Assembly (NCBI GenBank): GCA_964016985.1
Contig: OZ024824.1
Coordinates: 46,979,168 to 47,043,167 of the forward strand
Origin: Anodontia alba
Lineage: Eukaryota; Mollusca; Bivalvia; Lucinida; Lucinidae
Length of the DNA: 64,000 bases
Direction: 5' to 3'
Within the stretch, counting starts at the first letter, position 1. Every line of letters begins with the position of its first letter. A model generated the notes under the pieces. That model searched no databases. It was not told the DNA's origin and saw only the letters and a program-made list of their open reading frames with translations. The position numbers and the translations under genes were made by a program. Below, in pieces: positions 46,814 through 58,654 of this stretch.

Positions 46814-47586
46814 CTAGAAAAAGTGTTCATAGGACACTGATGCCCCCACCAAAATGCCATTCAGTAAAAGGTTTCATATGTAGTCAAGGGCAGATAATTC
46901 ATAAACCAAATAAGCAAGAGTTGTCTTCCATGTTCATTACACATCGTCTCAATGTCATGCATGCACCTGTAAAGTTTCATAAATATATTCCATATGGTTT
47001 AGGAGTTATGGCCCGGACTTGGTTTACTATATGGAACTAAGTCAAGGGCAGATAATTCAAAAACCAAACAAGCAAGAGTTGTCTTCCTTGTTCATGACAC
47101 ATTGTCTCAAGGTCATGCATGCACCTGTAAAGTTTCATAAATATATTCCATACGGTTTAGGAGTAATGGCCCGGGCATGGTTCACTATATTGAACTAAGT
47201 CAAGGGCAGACAATTCAAAAACCAAACAAGCAAGATTTGTCTTCCTTTTTCATGACACATCGTCTCAATGTCATGCATGCACCTGTAAAGTTTCATAAAT
47301 ATATTCCATAAGGTTTAGGAATTATGGCCCGGACACGGTTTACTATATTGAACTAAGTCAAGGGCAGATAATTCAAAAACCAAATAAGCAAGAGTTGTCT
47401 TCCTTGTTCATGACACATCGTCTCAATGTCATGCATGCACCTGTAAAGTTTCATAAATATATTCTATACGGTTGAGGAGTTATGGCCCGGACACGAAGTG
47501 GGATGGACGTACGTACGGCTGTATGTGACGGACAGGGGTAAAACTTAATGCCCTTCCGCTATTCTTCGAATAGGCGGGGGCATAAA
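46814..47586 (-). mobile_element. Helitron-like tandem-repeat element H5
   Basis: The minus-strand 3' end: imperfect hairpin GTGTCC-TAT-GAACAC, then TTTTTCTAG. The 5' end: TTATGCCCCCGCCTATTCG with a short inverted partner CGAATAGGC/GCTATTCTTCG. Four units of about 160 bp contain GTCAAGGGCAGATAATTCA, AAGAGTTGTCTTCC and GTCATGCATGCACCTGTAAA. Non-coding. Confidence 0.85.
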
Positions 47587-47840
47587 AAACACAGAGATGA
47601 ATGTTTGGCAGGGTACGTTTGTTTTTTATGTTTTAAGGAGGGGATATAAGGATATTTGAATAACCCTCCTCTGTACTACTTGTTAAGCAGAATTAATCCA
47701 ATGTGTATGTCAGGTGGGTTTGTTTACGAAGTGAAATTGAATAATTTGTATTAAATTTGGAATTTATGAGTAAACAATACCTACCTGACATACAATGCAA
47801 GTTGTGTGTGTATGTGTATGTTTAACAGTTGACAGTGAAG

Positions 47841-47843
<3 letters not shown>

Positions 47844-47917
<74 letters not shown>
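47844..47917. repeat. (TG)37 microsatellite
   Basis: An uninterrupted TG run of 74 bp in the intron just downstream of Tudor exon 1. Translations of this run (Thr-His or Cys-Val repeats) are not genes. Confidence 0.98.
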
Positions 47918-47921
<4 letters not shown>

Positions 47922-48107
47922 TTTTTATCATTTGACACACAGCATTATATTTCTTTACCATGGTCACTCAGACAAACTTCCATGGTCACTCAGACAAACT
48001 TTTTACTTTGACCAAGTGGTATTACAGAACTGCAGATCAGTTGATCAGTAACCCTCTGATGTTTACTCAATCCATCTTAAACCTCCGTAGCAGACACAAA
48101 TGTTTAC

Positions 48108-48318
48108 CTTTGCCGTCCGTAGGACTAGCAGGCTCTAAACTTTTCACTGGTGATTTCTGTTTGTAAGCTTTCACTTCTGGCTTTGGGGATTTTTTCACAT
48201 CTTGTTTTGATGTCTCTAGATCCTTTACTGGGGACATGGGTGGGGTAAGGACAGGTTCTGTTCTTCTGCTATGCACCTGCTTATGTCTTGTTCTCCAATA
48301 GGTAGGTTGACTAGACTC
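48108..48318 (-). CDS. Tudor-domain gene, exon 1 of the visible exons
   Basis: The frame encodes a low-complexity linker rich in Lys, Ser and Pro (RRTEPVLTPPMSPVKDLETS, later KSPKPEVKAYKQKSPVK). It ends after PTDGK at a GTAAAC donor with one base left over, the phase required by the exon at 34175. The acceptor is less certain: 48318 (after CTTTAAAG) or 48310 (after GTCTAG). No domain is visible. It is assigned to the gene from phase, strand and its linker composition matching the start of exon 2. Confidence 0.72.
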
Positions 48319-48680
48319 CTTTAAAGTTATAAAAAAATAATTTGATAAAGTATAGTAAGTTGTATCATAAGAAAACCTACACTTTGTCATATGAGAACAG
48401 TGTAGGCCTATCATGATTGTAGATAAGATGGTTTTGTTTCTTTCTCAAACAAGGTAGGTATCTATTAGAAGTGCAATGCTGCTGAACTTTTTTCCTCATG
48501 TAAATAGTGTGTCTGTCTGTCTTAATTATGTTTGGTTTACAGGGCTAATGCCATATCAACACCTCAGGTAGCCCAAAAGCATTATCTCCAGTGTTTCTTT
48601 TCCACCTATTAGGAATGGGGGCCATTACTATTTAGAAGATCAACTCCTTAAGTCTGAAAATGGGAAAAAGAAGTAGGAGA
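48319..48680. other. Intron sequence upstream of Tudor exon 1
   Basis: No element or exon recognised between the exon and the H6 terminus. Confidence 0.5.
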
Positions 48681-49800
48681 CTAGAAATGAGTTTTCACAG
48701 AAAACAGATATCCCTCCACCTCTAAAATTCCAAGTTAAATGCCAACCTTGAAAATTACGTCAAGGTCACCAAAATATAATCAACTGGCAGACATGTTTAA
48801 TAATATATCCATGAAAGTTTGATAAAAATGAAGTTTTTATAAGTAAAACATATTTAAACTAGTAATACTTAAACTATAGATAATGTGCTATTCTATTCTG
48901 TATTTCAAACCTTCTACAGAAAAAACGACAGACTTAAGACTTGTCTTAATCAAGAAGGTCCCTTAGGCATTCACCTGTGTGACTTCATTCTTCCTGCTAT
49001 TTTGATCAAGTGTCAGTTTCTTTGAAGTATAAAACAATATAACTGAGCGAAGTGGGGAGGGAGCAGGGATTCTCTTATCTATAGGTTAAGTATTACTAGT
49101 TAAAATACATTTTACTTATAAAAACTTCATTTCAACTGCATAACCTATAGATAATGTGCTAGAATTTGCAGATAAGGAGGGAGGTGCACCCTTAAATTCT
49201 AACACTGTTATATATATAGGTTCCCTTAACTTCTGGTTTAAGACTCATGAAACTCTAAGGAATCAGATACATTCTATAATACATATACTAAGAATGATCT
49301 GGATTCATCTATAATATATCTCTAAGGTGTTAATACCTTATATATATGAATGATGGACTCTGGAGGTTGCCAGTTTTCTCAAGCATCAGAGACCTGAATT
49401 CGTGGCCCCCACCTCTTTTTTGGGCGACAACCGCTGGTCCCAAAAAAGCTATTGATAAGTTGTTGAGACATAATCTTTAAGATTTTACGCAGTTTGAGGA
49501 AAGATTCCAGACTACTGTTTGATAATGTAGTTAAGCGGAACCTTCTCAAACAAAATGCCAAGGAAAGACAGCTGTCTACCTTCATGAGCCTTAATTATTT
49601 AAGAAGGAAATGTCTCTTCAGGTGAGTTTCCTATAGATAACTACACCTCAAGATTTTTAAATAAAACTCAGAGATGTAATGATAACCTATATAAGTAAAT
49701 AGTCTAGTCTTAATTAGCTAATATATAATAATTAAAGATCCGATTAATTGGACAGATCTAATTCTTTGCCTAATATCCAGTTCATAATTTCTAATTAACC

Positions 49801-49823
49801 ATATATTTTTTTTTTTTTTTTTT
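49801..49823. repeat. Poly-T tract
   Basis: About 20 T within decayed DIRS C; a matching A tract occurs at 51,210-51,225. Confidence 0.8.
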
Positions 49824-52800
49824 AAACAAAAAATTCCCCTTTTGCATTTCGAGTTAATTTGGGGAGAATAATCATCTGGGTAAATGGGCAGACCTAATTC
49901 TTTGCCAATTACCAAGTTATAAATCAATGAGGGTAAAACATCTGACTGATTTATTTTATATAATTTGTCTAGTGCCAGGTTGACTTTGGTAACATATCTT
50001 AGCCATGGCAATAGTTAATAGAAGAGGTTGTTCATTTCTCCGCATGAAGATGGACAGCCTCATGTAATTTTATATGGGACTTTTACCAGGTGTGAATTTG
50101 GAAGCGTTTTTTAGCCCTGGTAAAAGTTAATAAAAGGAAAGGCTGATAACATCATAATGTACAGTTCTACAGCCTCATAATTTTAAAACTAAAATCTTTA
50201 AAGGAAAGATCTTAAACTGATCAATTCAATTAAAAGATCTAAAACTCTTTAAAGGAAGATCTTATACTGTTCGAGTGGATTAAAAGATCTAATTTATTTT
50301 GAAACAACTGGTTAGAATCGATTCTATTACCAGATTTAAAGTATTACACATCATGGATCTATAGTCCTTGATGATAATGATTAGCATTATTTTCTCAAAA
50401 TTCGAAGGTATTTCGATAAATTTGACTATGACGGAAAGAGAAGTCAATACCAAATTAACCTTCTTCTTTCTATGAGATATCTGTGATATTTGCAAAATTT
50501 TGATTCCACTATATGCTTGATAACTTCCCACCTGAAATGAAATTTGGGACGTTTTATTAATGAAACTTCCACTAGTAATAGTTAAGAAGTATACATGTCA
50601 AGTCGAAATAATACTATAGTTTAAATATCTCTGATAACCAATGACGTAGAGGTTCAGAGATGTAGAAATAATTATTCTACACCTATATTAACTAAATTAG
50701 TGCGAATAGATGATATCATAACTTATAGTGTTTATGTATAAACTATGGAATATTCCAGTTATGGATAAATCATTTATTGTCAAAGCTGGATTATCCAAAA
50801 CTGGATAGATAATTGAAATTTATCGAATGAAATCATAAACAATTATAGAACAGTCCAGTTTATGGATAAATCATTTATCGTGAATTCTATATTATCCAAA
50901 AACTGGGAAGAAATATGATATAACTTTAGGGATTGTATTGAATCGTAAACAATCCATATCATTATATAAGAAACATTTAGTATTGAAATATTAAACTAAT
51001 TTCATGAAAACGGTTCATAATATATCTCCCTGAAATATAACGACTTTTCGAGACTTATGTCGCATTTCAGGAACAAATACGGACTCCCATACCTCTATGA
51101 ACAGATTGGGAGAAAAATACTTTGCTGATATATTGAATCACTATTGTGTTGTAGATAAAGCTTTTGACACAAGAGTGAATAATGTGTTGAATGGCTTTTG
51201 TTCGCAAAAAAAAAAAAAAAAAAAATACCATATTTAGAATAGATCTGGATCTGGAATTAATCTTTTGTTCAGAAAACATAAGGGATAAGACTCATTATTC
51301 CTCTGTCCAGAGATGGGAATGAGTATCATATATGACTGTATCGACGAAAAAATAAAAATTAATTGGGACCTAATGGATATATCCTCCTTAAACGAAACAA
51401 CTGGAGTGTATCCACTTTGACATAAAATGGATGACTGTTACGATCGAGACAAACAATCTTAATAAATTATGTGAGGTTCCCAAGTTAACAGCAGATATGG
51501 TCAATCGATCTGACACTTAAGTCTGTGTTAACAATATTGTTGAAGTATGTATCAATACTATTAATAATACTTCAATAAATATATGTAGTCTAGATTTTTA
51601 AAACCTATAAAAGGAATCGTGAATAGGTCAAAATCTTACTTGTTTAATTTTTTTGAATCCATTCTAAACTTAACATGACTGATGACAATATGTAGATAGA
51701 AATAATACTACGTATATAATATCTATAATTTATTGTCTAATAATTTTGAGATGGCCCGTTAACGTAAACTTGTAGCGATAACGTCCATGTTTATACATGT
51801 ACCAATGCAGGAATTAAGGTACATTCGGAAGACAGTGCAGAGAAATTGGCAGATCCAATTGTCAAGCGTAGGGCAAGGAACTTCATTTATATGGATGACT
51901 TTATTGTGTAAGATGATCCATTACAATATTTGAGACAGTCCAGTCTTAGAACAATATCGACTTACGCACTGTTTTGGCTGTCTTCTTATATATTAAATGG
52001 AAATATCAGTCATTGGATATCATTTCGGTTGTCTTTTGGGTAAAACACATCCAGGAGTAATGATCGTTAATTTCCAAATTTGCTACCATTTCCTCTACCC
52101 GTTAATGGAGACGTTCTTATTCTCATAATATCGGGAAGGAAACTGACTCAGATTTATCCGAACATATAATAGATGAGGAAGCGAATTGAATTAAGTCCTG
52201 AATTTTTCTTGAATAGTATAAAGAACCTCTATTTTCCTCACTGTTTCGTAAATATACCAATGTTTCTCCCATTGAATATCTGTTGAAGTGGTAAGATAGA
52301 CAGTGGAAGTATTGGTTTTATGACTTGTAAATATCATGTTTAGAGGAGGCAGAACTACTCGTCGCGTTAATCCTCCTCTTAGAAAAGTCCTTATGTATCA
52401 GACTTAAAGGACTGTGATTAATTCCTAAACCTATACAATATGTCTGTTTAGGTCTGGAAATTTTATTGGCTGTATAGGTTTCTAAACGGTCCTGTAGCAG
52501 AATATGTTAATTTGTTATTCTCAGAAAAAGCAAAAATCTATATTATTGTACTTCGAAATTAGATTTTGTAACTTCTTCATCTTATTAATAGAATCAAATG
52601 GAGTATTTCTTTTCTAGACTAGAATGATCCAATTTAATTTAAATAAGGCAATAATATAATCGAATCAAATAATTTATGCCTTAATATATATATTTGATTG
52701 ATTATTTACCTTTTCCAAGAGTGTCAACAAGGCATGACTGACATGGACTTGTTATAGGTATTAATAATTGTTGATGAAATAAATTAATATGTAACTGAAT

Positions 52801-53789
52801 ATTTACCTCTACTAGACTTTCTATGTGAATCATCAGAGTCTAGAGAGGATATTTTGATTAGGATAATGTTATAATTTATTTGTAGAACACATCATAGAAG
52901 TCAATAAATTTACACTTGATGTGTAGGCTTAACCAAGTTTATCCCTTTATAATTTTTCTGGATATTCTTCGTAGTATTTCTATCCATTTAAATAGAAGAA
53001 GAACTAATAAGGGGGTTGAAAGCGACTCTGTAAATAGTTCAATTCCTGACGGAAATTAATAGGGAGTATGCTCTTCCGAACCTCTGACGTATCTCCTGTA
53101 AAAATTTAGAAGATTTCTTTAATAATTTATCCAAGGATCAGGTATCTATTTCGGAGACTGATCCAGAATTCTTGGTGAATAATACACCAAATTATCGATT
53201 GTATACTCAGTGTTTTCTCTACAACTCTATCAGGCTGTGGTGTTTATATGAATGTTAACAACCTGAGGAGAAAAATGTTTGTATTTGATACTGTTCATGA
53301 TCATAAAAATATTCAAAAGAAAAAGAAGAATGAGATCGGGTATTTCTTTCTATGAAATATTTTGATTTCTTTGTCTTTCTGCTTCTTCAGAGAGAGAACA
53401 AAGAAACTGAAGAAGAAGAGGAAGATGAGTAAATGCCAAACTATATCTTCTCTTCTTTTATTATATTTAGGTCAGAAAGATGGAGCCTACCCCCGGCAGT
53501 AAAGCCTTACAGCGTGGTGATCCCATAATAAAGAGCTGACCTCTTCAAGACTGTATTTAAGAGGGACAGATCTAAAGTCTTTCAAGTATTGTCAGATGTT
53601 CAATAACAATACTAGGATCTGACATATTCCTTAAACAGTAATACTCTTGTTTATTCATTGATTTCAGAGGTTCGTTCGTAACTGATTGTTCAGATTAAAA
53701 AATAATTAAGAATATCTAGAATTCTGAGGCTCATTTGGGAATGACTGTTCAGAACTTTTTTGTTAGAATTGGCTACCCGGTGTTCAATG

Positions 53790-54140
53790 CCAATCGTTGC
53801 TGCTTGATGACTAGTGCCTGGTGAGTTGAATGGTGCCTGGTGCCCTGTGACTGGTTACCCGGTGATTAATTGACTGGTGCCCAGAGATTGGTGCCCAGTA
53901 ATCCTGCATAATGACCGATGCCTGGATGACCCTTGACTGGTATCAGATGACAGGTGATTAGTTACCCGGTGCCTGGTTACCCAGTGCCTATTTGACCAGT
54001 AATATATTACCCGGTACCTGGTTGACTGGTGCCTGGTAGCAGTGCCTGGTTGACTGGTGATGAGTTGCCCAGTGCCTGGTGAATCTGACTGGTACCTGGA
54101 GATAGAATGCCTGGTGACCGGTGACTGTGCCTGGTGGACT
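53790..54140. repeat. Degenerate 15-bp minisatellite of DIRS C gag
   Basis: Repeated GACTGGTGCCTGGT / GTTACCCGGTGCCTGG units, the diverged counterpart of 63,310-63,470 and 20,497-20,640. It spans more DNA than in E. Confidence 0.8.
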
Positions 54141-54972
54141 TATACTACGGGTGCCTTTGCAGCCAAATTGTTGCCACCTAGACTGGTCTTACCCATGGCA
54201 CTAAAGCCATGCGGGGTGGTGCTCCCATCAAGACAAGAGTTGTCTTTAGACTGGACAGGGTTGATAACTTTCTTTTCTTTGTCAGCTTCTTCTCCATGGT
54301 AGATCTTCTAGCAGAATAAAGTCTTTGTTTGTCTGCAAGATCCCAAGTATTCCAGTCCAGTTATTACAGATCAAACAAGTAGATAACCTGGAACAAAAAG
54401 AATAAAATAAATATTTTGAATGATTATCCACGACCTAATGATCATGACCATGACCGTCGTGAATGATCAATAACAAAAGTCACGAGAACATGACATAAAT
54501 CGACTATCAAAAAAAAAAACAAGAAATTGAAAATCGATTAAACGAAAATAAAAGAATTTCTGTGAAAGGGACGATAAAGGAACATAAAACAGGAAATAAG
54601 AAAATAGACTGGAGAAAAGAAAGGAAAATTAGATTTTTTTCACCCGGTAAAAAATCCTGTTGACTTTCTTTGTTCCACAGAAAAGAAACTGACACATGAT
54701 CAAAACAGCGGAAAATGACATCACACAGGTGACTGCCTAAGGGACCTTCTGGATTAAGACTCTTAAAACTGTCGTTTTTTTCTGTGGAAGGGTTGAAATA
54801 TAGAAAAGAATAGCACATTATCTATAGCTTAATGTATTATGCAGTTAAAATCTCCCTGGCCATTGAAGAGATATTGTGCACACAAGAAAATGCCACACAA
54901 AAGCAAACATTAACAGGATGGAAACCAAAAACAATATATGTCCCCTTCAACTCTGATGGGAAAGGGACCTAA

Positions 54973-55639
54973 AATGTGCTACAAATGAACAGTGTTCTGC
55001 CAAGGGGGCGCAACAAAAATACAGATTATGCAATGATATTTTCTCCAGATGCAAAAACATTCTAGAAGCCAAATGTGATAATGGCATGAAGGATGATCGG
55101 CATTTGGTGTGAATCACTTTGTCAAAGTTCACTGTGACAACAGTTTTTATTGGCTAACGATGACCAAATCACAGACAAACTTACAAGCAATTTCTAATTT
55201 CCATTGGACTGTCACTGCCAAAAAAAAAACAACAACAACAAAAAAAAAAACCCAAAAAAACCACACAAGTCAAGCAATCCTTCTTCTAGTGATCTTGATA
55301 CTTTAAGTGTTTGGCTTTCTAAAGCTGACACCAACAAAACCCTTACTGATTCTGTGAAAAAAAGCAGAAACATACACTTGAGGAAGCAGAGCATAAGTAA
55401 AGCCAGCTGGCTGAAACTTTCTGTTGATGCTTTATATGTCAATGAACAACTCTTCTCATCCCAGTGAGATGCATGGGTAATATACCTGCCTTAAACCTTT
55501 ATACTACTAGTAAATAATCTTCCTTATCCTAATAATAAAACTAATTTTGATTCTTTCGGAGAAATAACAATATTAGGGATCATTTTCTGGCATGATTTTG
55601 AGATATTCTTGCATTTTTTTGGCAAGAAATCAGATCAAA
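54973..55639. other. Unassigned sequence with A-rich tract
   Basis: It contains an A/C-rich tract at 55,220-55,262. The plus-strand frame after it (55,267-55,467) ends ISKASWLKLSVDALYVNEQ; a transposon protein fragment is possible, but no family was recognised. Confidence 0.4.
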
Positions 55640-56239
55640 ATGAAGTTTTTAAAAGTAAAACATATTTTAACTAGCAATACTTAACCTATAGATAATGTGC
55701 CATTCTATTCTGTATTTCAAACCTTCCACAGAAAAAAACGACAGTTCAGTCGTTTTAAAGAGTCTTAATCCAGAAGGTCCCTTTAAGCAGTTACCTGTGT
55801 GACGTCACACTAACCGCTCTTTGATCACATGTCAGTTTCTTTGAAGGATAAAACAATATAACTGAGATACGTGGGGAGGGAGGTTGGATTCTCTTATCTA
55901 CAGGTTAAGTATTACTAGTTAAAATATGTTTTACTTTTTAAAAACTTCATTTTAACTGCACAATACATTAACCTATAGATAATGTGCTAGAATTTGCAGA
56001 TTAGAAGGGAGGAGCTCTCCTAGTTCTAACACAAATAATATATATTGAATTTCTAACTTCTGGATTAAGGCTCAGGAAACTCTTAGGAATAAGATACATT
56101 CATGATATGCAATCCTAAGAATGATCTAAATTCCTAACATATATGTAAGATATTAATTACCTTCATATATGTAACATAGGCTTTGGAGGCTGTCAGTCTA
56201 TTCTAGGCGACAAAGGCTCTATTTTCCTGGCCCCCCACC

Positions 56240-57060
56240 ACTTTTTGGGCAACAACAATTGGGCCCAAAGTGGGAAGATTAGCTGCCTGTTGAGACATGT
56301 CTCTCAGGTAGAATTTAGCAAAAGTAGAAGATTGATTCCATACTGCTGCTTTGAGTATTTCATTGATCCAAACTTTATCAAAGCATGCCCAAGAAGAAGA
56401 TAGCGCCCTAACTTCATGAGCTTTGATTTTTAGGAAAGAGATGTCTCTATGGGTGAGTTTCCTTAGGCAAGCTTAATATTTAAGATATCTACCTCGAGAC
56501 AGAAGCCTTAGAGATGTCTTGATTGCCTTTAATTGGTAGAAATAATCTAGTTCTATTCTGACGATAAGAACTAGTCATCTTAACGTAGAATTTTAATGCT
56601 CTTATCGGGTATAAAAGTCTATCCAATTGTTCCCTTTTACATGTTCGAGCTAAACTAGGGATAACTATAGGATCTGGGCAAATGGACGGAAGCTGATTCT
56701 GGTCAAAAACCCAGTTTGAACTATCAATGATACTGAACCATCAGACTGAATGAACCTTAAATGAGTTGCATCCATTGCCAAAGCATGACTCTCCCTGCAT
56801 CTTTTAGCCGTGGCAAGAGCCAATAGAAAGGCTGTCTTAGAAGTTTAGATGCCTTATGTAGTGGTTCATATGGGGCTTTCTGAAGGCAAACTAAGACCCA
56901 AGATAAATCCCATTTAGGGGTAAGAGATCTTTGTACTGGGCATTGCAATTCAAAAGATCTAATTAATTCTGACAAGACTGGGTTGGATCCGATTCTATTA
57001 CCAGTCTTAAATTTAAGAGTATTTGATATCATGGATCTCTAGCCCTTGATGGTACTTATT
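56240..57060 (-). pseudogene. Tyrosine recombinase relic of DIRS D
   Basis: The frame 57032-56757 reads MISNTLKFKTGNRIGSNPVL and QRSLTPKWDLSWVLVCLQK, nearly the same as DIRS E at 59,500-59,340. It is then broken where E has KRCSEIHAL. Downstream, the HxxR and Tyr region (56,300-56,450) is recognisable only as DNA similarity. Not functional. Confidence 0.8.
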
Positions 57061-57263
57061 TGATATTTTTTCCCAGAAATTAGGTAAATTAGGAAGTCAG
57101 CTATTACTGTAAGAGGGGCCGAGACCGGATTAACCTTCTTTCTATGACACCAATTGGAGTATAGACCCATTTTACATCAAAGACTTTCTGAGTAGATGTT
57201 CGTCTTGATTTTGAGACAAAGTCTGCAATGTTTTGCGAAAACTTTTTATCTCTAATGCTTGAT

Positions 57264-57551
57264 TTTTTTGATTGAGTTGGGGTTTAATGACACGTCAACC
57301 CTTGTGGGTCATTTTGTGTCGTCTCCCAGAGAAAGGGAGAAAAGAGATAGCAGAGATAGTAGAAGAGATGAAAGAGAGGAATAGAGAAGAGGAACAGGAA
57401 TGAAAGTGAAGAAACAGAAGAAATAAAAACATTCCCCCTCTACCCTTACCTGCTACAAGAATAGCAGGCCTTGCCCAACTGTAAGCCAATATCAGTTGGA
57501 CGCCCCGATTACGCAAGATACACGAGACCTTCCCACCACCCGACCACCTCC
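57264..57551 (-). mobile_element. SINE-like element, family 3, copy b
   Basis: 288 bp flanked by CTAATGCTTGAT at 57,252-57,263 and 57,552-57,563. The paralogous site in DIRS E (59,722-59,745, CTCTGATTGATTGTTTGATA) has no insertion. Minus-strand tail CCCCAACTCAATCAAAAAA. It shares the GA-rich middle with 31,010-31,297. Confidence 0.92.
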
Positions 57552-58050
57552 CTAATGCTTGATAACTCCCAAGCGTGAAGAGCAAGTAATGGGAGATTTG
57601 GATGTTGAAACTTTCCTTTCGACTGAGTCAGTAATTTTGGAAAGAGCAGAAGATGAATTGGAGCCAATACTAAAAGTTGTAACACCATGGACGTTGGGGC
57701 CAAAGAGGAGCACTAAGAAGTATTCTGCACCGAGACTGACGTATCTTGGCTAGAACAGAGGGTATCAGAATCGTCAGTGGAAATGCATATGCATGAAGAC
57801 AATTCCAGTTCATTGACAATGCGTCTATCGCTAAGGCATGACTGTCCGGAACTGGAGATACAATGGGAGTTTGTGACTGAACTGTGTCGCAAACAAATCC
57901 ACATTCGGATAATTGAGCATTTGGAAAATGGAATTTGCTGCCTGTCTCCATCTTGAATGGTTGTTTCCTTATGTATTGATTTAGCAGAGAAAGATGTATT
58001 ACCAGACTTAACTTTCTGTTCTTTTTTGGAACAAGAAATAACCGGGAATA

Positions 58051-58414
58051 AAAATGAAGTTTTTTAAAAGTAAAACATATTTTAACGAGTTATACTTAAC
58101 CTATAGATAATGTGCTATTCTATTCTGTTATTCACCCCCTCCACAGAAAAAACGACCTTTCAGTCGTTATAAAGTCTTAATTCAGAAGGTCCCTTTAACA
58201 GTTACCTGTATGACGTAGTTCCTCCCGCTCAAATGATCACGTGTCAGTTTCTTTTATGTGTAAAACAATACACAATTAGGAGAAAGGAGCGAGGGAAGGG
58301 AGGTGGGACAATAAATACTTATCTATAGGTTAAGTATTACTCGTTAAAATATGTTTTACTTTTAAAAAACTTCATTTTAACTTCGTAATACATTAACCTA
58401 TAGATAATGTGCTA
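58051..58414 (-). repeat. DIRS E 3' terminal repeat and internal complementary region
   Basis: Begins AAGTTTTTTAAAAGTAAAAC; contains AACGACCTTTCAGTCGTT (6-bp stem), ATGACGTAG, GATCACGTGTCA. Then TTATCTATAGGTTAAGTATT (complement of the left end) runs into TTCATTTTAACTTCGTAATA (complement of the right end). The recombinase ORF stops 240 bp to the right. Confidence 0.88.
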
Positions 58415-58654
58415 GAATTTGTAGAATAGGAGGGAGGATTTCTCCTAATAAGTTAGTCCCAACTTCTGAATTAAGGCTTAATAAAAGGATTTATTTTTTA
58501 TATATATATAATGAGGACATAATTAGTGCTTAAGGCAATAATAAGATCCTTTAACCAAGGATAAAGTAATCCAGGGTTAACATATATATATAATAAAGAT
58601 ATAATTAGTACCTCTCTAGTATAGCATCAGGTCTAGGGGGGCTGTTGACGTTGT

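Larger units (their letters stand above)
48829..54851 (-). mobile_element. DIRS-type retrotransposon, decayed copy C
   Basis: About 6.0 kb, the length expected for a full element. Left terminus AAGTTTTTATAAGTAAAAC, internal complementary region at 49,078-49,160, right terminus ..TAATGTATTATGCAGTTAAA. The recombinase end (49,400-49,640), reverse transcriptase traces (about 51,770-51,900, compare 61,030-61,100) and gag minisatellite (53,790-54,140) stand in the same order as in DIRS E, but every frame is destroyed. More diverged from E than D is. Confidence 0.85.
48681..54972 (-). mobile_element. Short Helitron-like element H6, split by DIRS C
   Basis: The minus-strand 3' end at the left is the hairpin GTTTTC-TGT-GAAAAC then TCATTTCTAG. 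The right end is TTAGGTCCCTTTCCCATCAG. The two halves (48,681-48,828 and 54,852-54,972) join into about 270 bp holding a single unit with CAAGGTCACCAAAATATAAT and ATATTGTGCACACAAG, the H7-type repeat. DIRS C is inserted at GTTTGATAAAA|TCTCCCTGG. Confidence 0.75.
55640..58050 (-). mobile_element. DIRS-type retrotransposon, truncated copy D
   Basis: The left terminal repeat (with a perfect CRE TGACGTCA and the AACGAC..GTCGTT hairpin) and internal complementary region (about 55,900-55,990) are well preserved. It then follows DIRS E colinearly through the recombinase and reverse transcriptase regions until CCGGGAATAAAA at 58,050, where DIRS E begins. The E paralogue continues uninterrupted at that point (61,355), so E is inserted in D and the rest of D should lie beyond 64,000. 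About 1.1 kb corresponding to RNase H and part of the reverse transcriptase is deleted near 57,930. A SINE is inserted at 57,264. Confidence 0.85.

Noticed and set aside
47764..48051. Thr-His and Cys-Val repeat proteins
   Set aside because: Translations of the (TG)37 microsatellite.
55204..55467. Plus-strand frame of 87 codons after an A-rich tract
   Set aside because: Starts in low-complexity sequence; the later part may be a transposon fragment, but no family or conservation could be shown.
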